Source: Streptomyces sp. ISL-12 (GTDB taxonomy: Bacteria > Actinomycetota > Actinomycetes > Streptomycetales > Streptomycetaceae). Taken from it: a DNA stretch of 64,000 bases. A program made the position numbers and the translations under genes. Position 1 is the stretch's first letter, and the number at the start of each line of letters is the position of its first letter. Below are positions 26,276-34,287 of this stretch, piece by piece. The stretch lies in the NCBI RefSeq assembly GCF_018614415.1, contig NZ_JAGGOO010000109.1:1-64000 (forward strand), read 5' to 3'. The notes under the pieces are model-generated. The model ran no database searches. It was not told the DNA's origin and worked only from the letters and a program-made list of their open reading frames with translations.

Positions 26276-27796
26276 ATGACGGAGAACGCGCGGCCCAGCG
26301 GCTCGTACTGGTTGGAGACGGCACCGGGTGAACCCCACCCCGCGCTGACGGAGGATCTCGACGTCGACGTCGCCGTGATCGGCGGCGGCGTCGCGGGACT
26401 GAGCGCGGCGTACGAGCTGACGCGGGCCGGGCGGAGCGTGGCGGTGCTGGAGGCCGGGCGGATCGCCGCGAGCGTCACCGGCCACACCACCGCCAAGCTC
26501 ACCGCCCAGCACACCCTGGTCTACGACAAGCTGCGCCGCACCCGGGGCCCCGAGGGCGCCCGGCTGTACGCCCGCTCGCAGACCGAGGCGATCGCGCGCG
26601 CCGCGGCGCTGGTGGACGAGCTGGGCATCGACTGCGACTGGGAGCCCAGGAGCGCCTACACCTACGTCTGCGACGCGGGCCGGGTGGACGAGGTGCGGGC
26701 GGAGGCCGCGGCGGCGAAGGAGGCGGGGCTGCCGGCCGAGTTCGTGACGGAGACCGGGCTGCCGTTCCCGGTCGCGGGCGCCGTGCGGGTCGCGGGCGGC
26801 GCCCAGTTCCACCCGCGCAAGTACCTGCTGGCCCTCGCCGGGGACCTGCTGGCACGCGGCGGCCTGATCTTCGAGAACACCGTCGTGCACGGGCTGGACG
26901 AGGGCGAGCCCTGCCGGCTGTCGACGGACACGGGAGCGACGGTGCGGGCCCGGGACGTGGTGGTGGCGACCCATTACCCGATCTTCGACCGGGCGCTGCT
27001 GTTCACCCGGCTCTCCCCGCGCCGCGAGCTGGTCGTGGCCGGTCCCGTCGAGGCCGGCCGGGACATCGACGGCATGTACATCACCCCGGACGAGGGCACC
27101 CGCTCGGCCCGCACGGCCCCCCTCGACGACACGGGCCGGCGTCTGCTCATCGTCACCGGGGAGCACTTCACCCCCGGCACGGGCGACACCCGGGAGCGGT
27201 TCGAGCGCCTGTCCGGCTGGGCCCGCGGCCACTTCCCCGGCGTCACTCTCACCCACGCCTGGGCCACCCAGGACATCGACCCGACCGACACCGTGCCGAT
27301 GGTGGGCCCGCTGCACCCGGGCGCGCACCACACCTACGTCGCCACCGGCTTCGGCGGCTGGGGGATGAGCGGCGGCATGATGGCGGGCCTGCTGCTCACC
27401 GCGCAGATCACGGGCACCGGCAGCCCGTGGAGCGAGCTGTACGACCCGCGCCGGCTGCGCACCCAGGTCCGTGAGGCGCCGCGGTTCCTGCAGACGCAGG
27501 CCGAGGTGGCCCGGCACTTCGTCGGCGACCGGCTCAGGCCCGCGCCTCCCGTGGACGCCCTGCCGCCCGGCGAGGGCGCGGTGGTCCGGGCGGGCGGCGA
27601 CCGCGTCGCCGTGTACCGCGACGAGGCCGGCGCCCTGCACGCCGTCTCCCCGCGCTGCACCCACCTGGGCTGCCTGGTCGGCTTCAACGCCGCCGAGCGC
27701 GCCTGGGAGTGCCCCTGCCACGGCTCCCGCTTCGACACGGACGGAAAGGTCATCGAGGGCCCGGCGACGAAGCCGCTGGAGCGGCGGGAGATCTGA
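26276..27796 (+). CDS. FAD-dependent oxidoreductase with C-terminal Rieske domain
   Basis: A 506-residue fusion. The N-terminal DAO-type domain has the dinucleotide fold VAVIGGGVAGLSAAYELTRAG and a C-terminal FAD segment ATGFGGWGMSGGM. The last 100 residues are a Rieske [2Fe-2S] module with ligands in CTHLGC and CPCHGS. Such fusions oxidise small amines or amino acids and pass electrons via the cluster; the true substrate is unknown. ATG 26276. It follows the PhoX-like gene by 31 bp on the same strand. Confidence 0.9.
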   Translation: MTENARPSGSYWLETAPGEPHPALTEDLDVDVAVIGGGVAGLSAAYELTRAGRSVAVLEAGRIAASVTGHTTAKLTAQHTLVYDKLRRTRGPEGARLYARSQTEAIARAAALVDELGIDCDWEPRSAYTYVCDAGRVDEVRAEAAAAKEAGLPAEFVTETGLPFPVAGAVRVAGGAQFHPRKYLLALAGDLLARGGLIFENTVVHGLDEGEPCRLSTDTGATVRARDVVVATHYPIFDRALLFTRLSPRRELVVAGPVEAGRDIDGMYITPDEGTRSARTAPLDDTGRRLLIVTGEHFTPGTGDTRERFERLSGWARGHFPGVTLTHAWATQDIDPTDTVPMVGPLHPGAHHTYVATGFGGWGMSGGMMAGLLLTAQITGTGSPWSELYDPRRLRTQVREAPRFLQTQAEVARHFVGDRLRPAPPVDALPPGEGAVVRAGGDRVAVYRDEAGALHAVSPRCTHLGCLVGFNAAERAWECPCHGSRFDTDGKVIEGPATKPLERREI

Positions 27797-27879
27797 CCGG
27801 CCGCCCGGCCGGGTGACCGTACGGCCGGGTCGGCGCCCGGCGGCAGGAAAACCGACGAAGCCGCCCATATGTTCGTACG

Positions 27880-28716
27880 ATGATCACTCTCGTACGGCGT
27901 GCGGTCCTGGTCTCTCTCCTGGGCGCCGCCCTCGCCGCCTGCGGCACCGCCGAGGCACCGCGGCACCCGGCCGCCTCTCCCTCCTCTTCTCCGGAGCCGT
28001 CCGTTCCGACCCTCGCGCCCGGCCCGGCCGGGCTCACCCCGGTCTTCTCGCACGGCCCGCGTACCGGCGAGCGGACCGTGGCGCTGACCTTCGACGCCGA
28101 CATGACCGCCGACCAGGGGCCCCGGGCGGCGGCGGGCGAGCGGTTCGACAACCCGGAGCTGATCGCCGCGCTGCGGGAGCTGAAGGTGCCGGCGACGGTG
28201 TTCATGACCGGACGGTGGGCCGAGGAGTACCCGGACCAGGCCCGCTCGATCGGCCGGGACCGGCTCTTCGAGGTCGCCAACCACTCCTACAGCCACTACG
28301 CCTTCACCGACGACTGCTACGGCCTGCCGACCGTGTCCCGCGACCGGATGCGGGCGGACGTGGAACGGGCGTACGCGGCGTTCCGGAAGGCGGGGGTCCA
28401 GGACCCGATGCCGTACTTCCGCTTCCCGGGCGGGTGCCACGACCCGGCGGCGCTGAAGGAGCTGACGGCCGCCGGAGTCACCGCCGTGCAGTGGGACGTG
28501 GTGAGCGGCGACGCCTTCGCGACCGACGCGGACGCCGTGTCCCGGCAGGTGCTGGACGGGGTCCGGCCGGGGTCGGTGGTGGTCCTGCACTGCACCCGCA
28601 GCGCCGCCCCCGTCACCGAGCGGGCGGTGCGGACGATCGTGCCCGAACTGCGGCGGCAGGGCTACCGCTTCGTCAAGGTGTCCGAGCTGGTCGGCGCCGC
28701 GAACGGGCGGACCTGA
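27880..28716 (+). CDS. Polysaccharide deacetylase (NodB-type) lipoprotein
   Basis: A 278-residue extracytoplasmic carbohydrate esterase family 4 protein. It has a lipobox (LAAC, Cys about residue 21) and a Ser/Pro linker. The NodB core shows motif 1 TFDADMT, metal-binding motif 2 NHSYSHY, motif 3 around YFRFPGGCHDP, motif 4 near VQWDVVSGD and motif 5 VVLHCT. It probably removes acetyl groups from peptidoglycan or a surface polymer. It stands alone with an 83-bp upstream gap containing a small CCGGCC hairpin. Confidence 0.92.
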   Translation: MITLVRRAVLVSLLGAALAACGTAEAPRHPAASPSSSPEPSVPTLAPGPAGLTPVFSHGPRTGERTVALTFDADMTADQGPRAAAGERFDNPELIAALRELKVPATVFMTGRWAEEYPDQARSIGRDRLFEVANHSYSHYAFTDDCYGLPTVSRDRMRADVERAYAAFRKAGVQDPMPYFRFPGGCHDPAALKELTAAGVTAVQWDVVSGDAFATDADAVSRQVLDGVRPGSVVVLHCTRSAAPVTERAVRTIVPELRRQGYRFVKVSELVGAANGRT

Positions 28717-28734
28717 CGGTTCTACGCTGGAGAC

Positions 28735-28954
28735 ATGAGCGACAACGACTACTGCCTGATCGACGACGCGGGCAGGCCGCCGAAGGCGGAGGGCCCGCCG
28801 TACGCGATGGGGGTCCCTCCCGCTCGAGCGAAGCCGAGAGTGGGGGAGTGTCCTGTGCCGGGAGCCGACGGAGTACCCGGAGTCGTACAAGGGCGTCACC
28901 CTCTGCCCGGCCTGCGAGTGGCTGGAGGCGCAGCGGACCGCGTGTTCAGGGTGA
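28735..28954 (+). pseudogene. Small CxxC protein gene broken by a 46-bp repeat insertion
   Basis: The first 25 codons read MSDNDYCLIDDAGRPPKAEG and then PPYAM, after which the frame is lost. Removing bases 28810-28855 rejoins the frame to CREPTEYPESYKGVTLC, PACEWLEAQRT, ACSG and TGA 28952-28954, giving a coherent 57-residue protein with a CPAC pair. The removed segment is 46 bp, not a multiple of three. The intact product would be a tiny possible metal-binding protein of unknown role. As the gene stands, translation continues out of frame into the neighbouring remnant. Confidence 0.75.
28810..28855. repeat. Streptomyces-type short palindromic repeat inserted in a coding sequence
   Basis: The segment carries CCGCTCGAGCGAAGCCGAG followed by a G-rich arm, with complementary flanks (CTCCC against GGGAG) that fold into an imperfect hairpin. 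I recognise this as a short repeat seen many times in Streptomyces intergenic DNA. It interrupts the small CxxC gene between codons 25 and 26. No second copy was found in this window. Confidence 0.7.
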
Positions 28955-28959
28955 ACCGG

Positions 28960-29259
28960 CCCACCGCCCTGGGCCCCGACGGCGAGCGCGGCGGCGTACA
29001 GGACGACCGGCGGCAGCGAGCGCTGGGAGCGCAGCGCCTCGTCGAGCACGAGCAGCCCGGGTTCGGCGAGCCGCGCCTGTGCCACCGCCACCTTCTGGCT
29101 GCCGCCCCGGTGAATCAGGGTGGACTTCCCCGTGCCGTTGGCGCCCTCGACGCGGACCAGCGCGCCGGGCGGGACGGTCAGGCCGACGCCGCGCAGCACC
29201 CAGGGGCCGCGCGGGCCGTAGCGGCGGCCCACACCCGTCAGCCGTACCTCACGTCGCAT
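28960..29259 (-). pseudogene. Fused remnant of an ABC ATPase and its ABC-2 permease
   Basis: From ATG 29259 the frame encodes a normal ABC ATPase start (RREVRLTGVGRRYGPRGPW) up to Walker A ANGTGKSTL, then jumps to the signature/Walker B stretch SQKVAVAQ...PGLLVLDEA. About 150 residues between them, including the Q-loop, are missing. Directly after residue 75 comes LRSQRSLPPVVLYAAALAVG, which resembles the N-terminus of the partner ABC-2 permease, so a second deletion has joined the two genes. The product cannot be a working transporter. The 3' limit is uncertain. Confidence 0.75.
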
Positions 29260-29305
29260 GGCCCCGTACTCTCCCGGGTCCGCGGCGGCTTGGCAGACTG
29301 GGCGC

Positions 29306-30067
29306 GTGAACAACGACGCGACACCCGTCCCCGACAGCCCCGCACCCGGCAGCCCCGCACCCGGCGGCCCCGCCGCCGACAGCCCGTTCCGCGCCGAACC
29401 CGGTGACCGCGACCTCGCCCCGCAGTTCGTGCTGCCGCTGGTCGTCCGCATCGAGCGCGCGGCGCCGCCGGCCCGTACCGACGCGCTGGAGACCGCCGCC
29501 CGGGCGGTGCTGGTGATGCTCGCCGACGAGCGGTCGACGGGCGAGGGGGAATGGGCGCGGGCGATGCGGGACTGGCAGGACGCCCGCATCCGCAAGGTGG
29601 TGCGGCGGGCGCGCGGTGCCGAGTGGCGGCGGGCCGAGGGGCTGCCCGGCATCACGGTCACCGGCAAGTCGGCGGAGGTACGGGTCTTCCCGCCGGTCCC
29701 GCTGGACGGCTGGCCCAAGGAACTGGCCAAGCTCCAGGTCTCCGGCACCGAACTCGACGACCACGAACCGCCGGGCGACGCCGACCGGTCCGGGCCGGTG
29801 CTGTGGATGAGTCCCGAGGTCGAGATGTCGGCGGGCAAGGCGATGGCACAGGCCGGGCACGGCGCCCAGCTCGCCTGGTGGCAATTGACCGGCGAACAGC
29901 GCGCCGCCTGGCGCGACGCGGGCTTCCCGCTCGCCGTCCGCACCGCGTCCCCCGCCGACTGGCCCCGCCTCACCGCCGGCGGCCTGCCGGTGGTCCGCGA
30001 CGCCGGGTACACGGAGATCGCGCCCGGGTCGTGCACGGTGGTGGCGGACCACCCGGAGCTGCGGTGA
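29306..30067 (+). CDS. Pth2-like (peptidyl-tRNA hydrolase II family) protein
   Basis: A 253-residue protein. The C-terminal 110 residues resemble peptidyl-tRNA hydrolase 2: MSPEVEMSAGKAMAQAGHGAQLAW matches the family's helix with conserved Lys, Gln and His, and the end DAGYTEIAPGSCTVV matches the DAGxTQIAPGxxT motif. The N-terminal 130 residues are an actinobacterial extension with a Pro/Ala-rich start. True tRNA hydrolase activity is not proven for such forms. GTG 29306 (NNDATPVPD) is the chosen start, as the longer frame runs into the ABC remnant's promoter side. Confidence 0.8.
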   Translation: MNNDATPVPDSPAPGSPAPGGPAADSPFRAEPGDRDLAPQFVLPLVVRIERAAPPARTDALETAARAVLVMLADERSTGEGEWARAMRDWQDARIRKVVRRARGAEWRRAEGLPGITVTGKSAEVRVFPPVPLDGWPKELAKLQVSGTELDDHEPPGDADRSGPVLWMSPEVEMSAGKAMAQAGHGAQLAWWQLTGEQRAAWRDAGFPLAVRTASPADWPRLTAGGLPVVRDAGYTEIAPGSCTVVADHPELR

Positions 30068-30172
30068 CGTGGTGACACCCACTGAACCTCAAATCTTGCT
30101 CTGAACGCCCGCGTTCCACGGTTCGGCGCCGCTCGCGGCGGCGAAACCCCCGGCATGTACACAGGAGAGGGG

Positions 30173-31498
30173 GTGGAGGCCGTGCACCGACTGGGAACCG
30201 GTATCGGATGGCGCCCGGAGATCGCGGACGCCGTCGAGGCGATGCCGGGCATCGACTGGGTCGAGGTGGTGGCCGAGAACGTCTGCCCCGGACACCTCCC
30301 GGCCTCGCTGCTGCGGCTGCGCGAGCGCGGTGTCACCGTGGTGCCGCACGGCGTCTCCCTCGGCCTCGGCGGCGCGGACCGGCCCGATGCGGGGCGGCTC
30401 GCGGCACTGGCCGAGCGGGCCGGCGTACTCGGGTCACCACTGGTCACCGAGCACATCGCGTTCGTCCGCGCGGGCGGGCCTGGGACCTTCTCACCGCGTC
30501 TGGAGGCGGGGCACCTGCTGCCCGTGCCGCGCACCCGGGACGCCCTGGACGTGCTGTGCGAGAACGTCCGCATCGCGCAGGACGCGCTGCCCGTGCCGCT
30601 GGCCGTGGAGAACATCGCCGCGCTCTTCTCCTGGCCGGGCGAGGAGCTGACGGAGGGGCAGTTCCTGTACGAACTGGCCGACCGGACCGGCGTACGGCTG
30701 CTGATCGACGTCGCCAACCTGCACACCAACCACGTCAACCGCGGCGAGGACCCGGCCGAGGCGCTCGCCGCGCTGCCGCTGGAGGCGCTCGCCTACGTCC
30801 ATGTCGCGGGCGGCTTCGAACGCGACGGTGTCTGGCACGACAGCCACGCCCACCCCGTGACCCAGCCGGTGCTCGACGTGCTGACCGACCTCGCCTCGCG
30901 GGTCGCGCCGCCGGGGGTGCTGCTGGAGCGGGACGAGGACTTTCCCGAGCCGGCCGAACTGGAGGGGGAACTGGCCGCGATCGGGGCGGCGGTGGAGAAG
31001 GGACGGGCGGCCGGGGGCCGAGGGGCCGCCCGGCTGCCGGGCGGGGCGCGGACCGCCGGCGACGGGAAGCAGCCCGCCGGTGAGGGAACCCGTCGGCGGC
31101 TCGCGCTCGCCCAGACCGCACTGCTCTCCTCGCTGGTCGCGGGGACGCCCGCGCCCGAGGGGTTCGACCGGGCGCGGCTGGAGGTGCAGGTCCTGGCGCT
31201 GGCCGGGAAGCGGGCCGGCGTGGTGGCGAAGGTAGCGCCCGAACTGCCGGAGATCCTGGGCGCGGCCTACCGCCCGGCCTTCCTCGCGTACGCCCGGGAG
31301 AGGCCGATGACCGGGGGCTACCGCCGGGACGCCCTGGACTTCGCCGCGCACCTGGTGCGGAGCGGGACCGTGGCGGACGCCCGGGCCCGGCGGGAGGTAC
31401 GGCGGTGGTGGCGGGAGCGGTCGGGACCGGTGCCCCCCTCACGGCGTCCGGCGGTGCGACTGGTGCGGGCCACGCGACGGGTGTTGCTGGGGCGCTGA
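30173..31498 (+). CDS. DUF692 multinuclear iron oxidase-like (MNIO/MbnB-type) protein
   Basis: A 441-residue DUF692 TIM-barrel protein with a C-terminal extension. Metal-ligand motifs of the family are all present: VPHGVSL, TEHIAF, VENIAALF, LLIDVANLHTNHVN, YVHVAGG, HDSHAHPV and LERDEDFP. Known members (MbnB, TglH) modify cysteines in ribosomal peptides using iron and oxygen. The last 130 residues (AYRPAFLAYARERPMTGGYRRDALDF and a basic end) form a separate helical domain. GTG 30173 has GGAG five bases upstream; ATG 30155 does not. It is next to a TIGR04222-type membrane gene. Confidence 0.88.
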   Translation: MEAVHRLGTGIGWRPEIADAVEAMPGIDWVEVVAENVCPGHLPASLLRLRERGVTVVPHGVSLGLGGADRPDAGRLAALAERAGVLGSPLVTEHIAFVRAGGPGTFSPRLEAGHLLPVPRTRDALDVLCENVRIAQDALPVPLAVENIAALFSWPGEELTEGQFLYELADRTGVRLLIDVANLHTNHVNRGEDPAEALAALPLEALAYVHVAGGFERDGVWHDSHAHPVTQPVLDVLTDLASRVAPPGVLLERDEDFPEPAELEGELAAIGAAVEKGRAAGGRGAARLPGGARTAGDGKQPAGEGTRRRLALAQTALLSSLVAGTPAPEGFDRARLEVQVLALAGKRAGVVAKVAPELPEILGAAYRPAFLAYARERPMTGGYRRDALDFAAHLVRSGTVADARARREVRRWWRERSGPVPPSRRPAVRLVRATRRVLLGR

Positions 31499-31593
31499 AC
31501 TTCCCTGAACGGAACGTCACATACCGGCAACACTGGGTCCGGATGCTGAACAGGGCGTGGCGTGGGCCCATCTCTTTGGCATAGAAAAACGGC

Positions 31594-32370
31594 ATGTTCT
31601 GGGTCCTCCTCCTGCTGCCGGCCTGGGCCGTCGCCGGTACGGCGTGCACGCGACTGTGTCTGGCCGCCGCCCGCGCGGCGAACGGCGGCACGGACTCGGT
31701 CCGCGGACGTGAACTCGACCTCTACGAGGCCGCCTTCCTGTCGGGCGGCCCCGCGCGGGTCGCCGACCTGACGATGGTGTCCATGGCCCGTCAGCGCCGG
31801 CTCCTGCTCGCGCACACCGGCTGGGCGACCGTCGTCGACCCGCGCGGCCAGGACGAGATGGAGCGCTCCGTGATCGGGGCCATAGGTCCCGGGGGACAGT
31901 CCCGGATCGCGCCGGTACGGGCCTCGGCCGCGGCGGCGGACGCGGTGCGGGGGCTGGCCGAACGGCTGGTCAGCGCGGGCCTGGCGGTACCGGACGGCGT
32001 CCGCACGGTCGCCGCCGCCGTCCGCCGGGTGCGGCTCGCCGCGCTGGCGGTGTGCGCGCTGGGCGCGGCGGCGCTGGCCCTGCCCGCTTCCGGCGACGTG
32101 CCGCGCTACCTGATCGCCCTGTGGTTCGCGCTGCCGCTCGCCCTGACGCTGAGCTGCCTGGCCATAGCCCGCATCGAGGTCCACCCGTACTCGGCGTGGG
32201 CGTCACCGGCCGGACAGCGGCTGCTGTACGCGTTCGCCCGGCGGGCCGGCCGGCCCGGGGACGCCGCGGATCTCACCTCGGTCGCCGTCCGCGGCGTGCG
32301 GGCGATCGGCGAACCGGACCTGCGCGCGGCCTTCGCGCACCGCGAGGAGTACGAGGGCCTGCGGGACTGA
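31594..32370 (+). CDS. TIGR04222-type membrane protein
   Basis: A 258-residue protein with an N-terminal hydrophobic segment (FWVLLLLPAWAVAGTACTRL), then the diagnostic ELDLYEAAFLSGGPARVADLTMVSMARQRRLL stretch of the TIGR04222 family, and two central transmembrane segments (ALAVCALGAAALALP; YLIALWFALPLALTLSCLA). Many relatives end in a Gly/Cys-rich tail; this one ends REEYEGLRD with no such tail. It lies 95 bp downstream of the DUF692 gene on the same strand, an association suggesting a shared pathway. Function unknown. Confidence 0.8.
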   Translation: MFWVLLLLPAWAVAGTACTRLCLAAARAANGGTDSVRGRELDLYEAAFLSGGPARVADLTMVSMARQRRLLLAHTGWATVVDPRGQDEMERSVIGAIGPGGQSRIAPVRASAAAADAVRGLAERLVSAGLAVPDGVRTVAAAVRRVRLAALAVCALGAAALALPASGDVPRYLIALWFALPLALTLSCLAIARIEVHPYSAWASPAGQRLLYAFARRAGRPGDAADLTSVAVRGVRAIGEPDLRAAFAHREEYEGLRD

Positions 32371-32497
32371 CCCATCGGGGCCGCCCCCGGCCGCCCCCGG
32401 AAAGACGCGGCGCCGACACCCGCCGGGGTGCTTGCCTTCCCCGATCGCCGAACGAAACATCCCTTTTGTCGAATTTGGCGCACCGAAGGGACACGCG

Positions 32498-34105
32498 ATG
32501 AGAGCAGCCACCCTCTGCTCGGCCGCCGGCTCCTTGCTCCTGGCCGCCCTCACCGCCGCCCCCGCCGACGGCGCCCCGGAGGACCCGGGTACGGGTACGG
32601 GTACGGGTACGGGTACGGCCGAGCGGCGGGGCGCCGAGGCGGCCGCCGCCCGCGCCGCGGCGGCCGGCATCAGGTTCGGCGACTGCCCGGACGCCGACGA
32701 ACTGCCGGGCAGCATGCGCTGCGGCACGGTCACCGTCCCGCTCGACTACGCGCGCCCCGACGGCAAGCGGATCGAGCTGACCGTCGGCCGGGTGCGGGCC
32801 ACCGGCAAGGACCCGAAGCGCGGTGGGCGGGCGGTGCTCCGGCAGGGCGCCCTCGTCTACAACCCGGGCGGGCCGGGCGCCTCCGGGCTGCACTTCCCCC
32901 TCATCGGCATGGTGCCCGAGTGGAAACGGCTGGCGGCGGCGTACGACCTGGTCGGCTACGCGCCACGCGGGGTCGCCCCCTCCGCGCCGCTGAGCTGCCA
33001 GGACCCGGAACGCTCCGTCCAGGGCCCCCGGCCGTCCCCGACGCGGCCCTCCGCGGCGTACAAGAAGGAACGTGCCGCCGAGGCCGCGGCGTACGCCCGT
33101 GGCTGCGCCGAGCGGGCGGGCGACGCGCTGCGCCACTACCACTCCCTCAACAACGCCCGGGACCTGGAGGTGATCCGGGCCGCGCTGGGTGAGGAGAAAC
33201 TGACCTTCATGGGTGCCTCGTACGGGACCTACTTCGGGGCGCTGTACGCGGAGCTGTTCCCGGGGCGGGTGCGGCGGATGGTGTTCGACTCGGCGGTGAA
33301 CCCCGACCCGGCGGGGATCTGGTACCGCAACAACCTCGCCCAGTCGGCGGCGTTCGAGCGGCGCTGGCTGGACTTCCGGACGTGGATCGCCGCACACGAC
33401 GACGTGTACGGGCTCGGGAACACGCCGAGTGAGGTGCGGGACAGCTACGAGCGGGCGAGCCGGTCGCTGGCGGCGCGGCCGGCGGGCGGCACGGTGGGAC
33501 CGGCGCAGTTGCAGAAGTCGTTCCTGCGGGCCGGGTACTACGACGACCACTGGCCGCACCGGGCGCGGGCCTTGTCGGCCTATCTGAAGGGGGACCCGGG
33601 GCCGCTGGTGGAGCTGGCGGGGCCGCTGGTGGAGACGGCCGCGGAGACGGAGAACTCCAGCGCCGTGTACACGGCCGTGGAGTGCAACGACGCGCCCTGG
33701 CCGACGGATTTCGCGGTCTGGGACCGGGACAACACGCGGCTGGCGCGCCGGGCGCCGTTCGAGACCTGGGAGAACGTGTGGACCAATCTGCCGTGCGCCT
33801 TCTGGCCGGCGTCCCGGCAGCGGCCCCTGGACGTGCGCACCGCGCCGGGCGAGCTGCCGCCGGTGCTGATCCTGGCGGCCGAGCGGGACGCGGCCACGCC
33901 CTACGCCGGGGCGCTGGAGCTGCGGCGCCGGCTGTCGGGCTCGGTGCTGGTCACCGAGCGGGACGCCGGCTCCCACGGCATCGCGGGCGGCCCGAACGCG
34001 TGCGTCAACGGGCACCTGGAGGCGTACCTGCTCGACGGCCGCCTCCCGGCGCGGGACGCCTCGTGCGCCCCGCGCCCGGCCCCGGTGCCCACCGCGGAGA
34101 GCTGA
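32498..34105 (+). CDS. Secreted alpha/beta hydrolase, tripeptidyl-aminopeptidase family
   Basis: A 535-residue secreted peptidase-like protein. A signal peptide (MRAATLCSAAGSLLLAALTA, then APADG) leads to a Gly-Thr repeat spacer. The catalytic domain has YNPGGPGASG (oxyanion hole), nucleophile GASYGTYFG, then the TAP-like C-terminal region with Asp in AERDAATPYAGALELR and His in DAGSHGIAGG. Such enzymes of Streptomyces remove N-terminal tripeptides from exported proteins. ATG 32498 is preceded by GAAGGG. It is about 130 bp downstream of the TIGR04222 gene, unlikely to be functionally linked. Confidence 0.9.
   Translation: MRAATLCSAAGSLLLAALTAAPADGAPEDPGTGTGTGTGTAERRGAEAAAARAAAAGIRFGDCPDADELPGSMRCGTVTVPLDYARPDGKRIELTVGRVRATGKDPKRGGRAVLRQGALVYNPGGPGASGLHFPLIGMVPEWKRLAAAYDLVGYAPRGVAPSAPLSCQDPERSVQGPRPSPTRPSAAYKKERAAEAAAYARGCAERAGDALRHYHSLNNARDLEVIRAALGEEKLTFMGASYGTYFGALYAELFPGRVRRMVFDSAVNPDPAGIWYRNNLAQSAAFERRWLDFRTWIAAHDDVYGLGNTPSEVRDSYERASRSLAARPAGGTVGPAQLQKSFLRAGYYDDHWPHRARALSAYLKGDPGPLVELAGPLVETAAETENSSAVYTAVECNDAPWPTDFAVWDRDNTRLARRAPFETWENVWTNLPCAFWPASRQRPLDVRTAPGELPPVLILAAERDAATPYAGALELRRRLSGSVLVTERDAGSHGIAGGPNACVNGHLEAYLLDGRLPARDASCAPRPAPVPTAES
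32587..32619. repeat. GGGTAC hexanucleotide tandem repeat in the peptidase leader region
   Basis: About five copies of the 6-bp unit GGGTAC encode a Gly-Thr run just after the signal peptide. The unit preserves the frame, so expansion or contraction changes only spacer length. Confidence 0.85.
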
Positions 34106-34131
34106 CCGGGCCTCTGATTCCGGCTGCTGGT

Positions 34132-34287
34132 CAGGCCAGCCCGGCGACCAGCTCGGGCAGGTCCTTGCGGCGGCCCGTGCCCCGACTTCCGGGGGACACC
34201 CCCCGGACCCCCGGCCGGACCACGGACGCCACCCCGGGCATCAGGCCAGCCCGGCCACCAGCTCGGGCAGGTCCTTGCGGCGGCCGG
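34132..34287. repeat. Duplicated hemQ 3' end with an intervening palindrome
   Basis: About 45 bp at 34132-34176 are repeated, with very few differences, at 34241-34285, where they encode the last residues (RRKDLPELVAGLA) and stop of hemQ. The 64 bp between the copies contain a CCGGGGG/CCCCCCGG hairpin. The distal copy is outside the gene and is not needed for it. The structure looks like an insertion that duplicated its target or a slipped duplication. Confidence 0.85.

Noticed and set aside
23095..26514. Very long open frame (1139 codons) on the minus strand across SulP and PhoX genes
   Set aside because: It lies opposite two strongly supported genes, has biased Arg/Gly/Pro/His/Gln composition and no domains; long antisense open frames are usual in DNA this GC-rich.
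27334..30738. 1134-codon minus-strand open frame
   Set aside because: Only the 28960-29259 part shows protein-family sequence (an ABC remnant); the rest is antisense to real genes and has no start.
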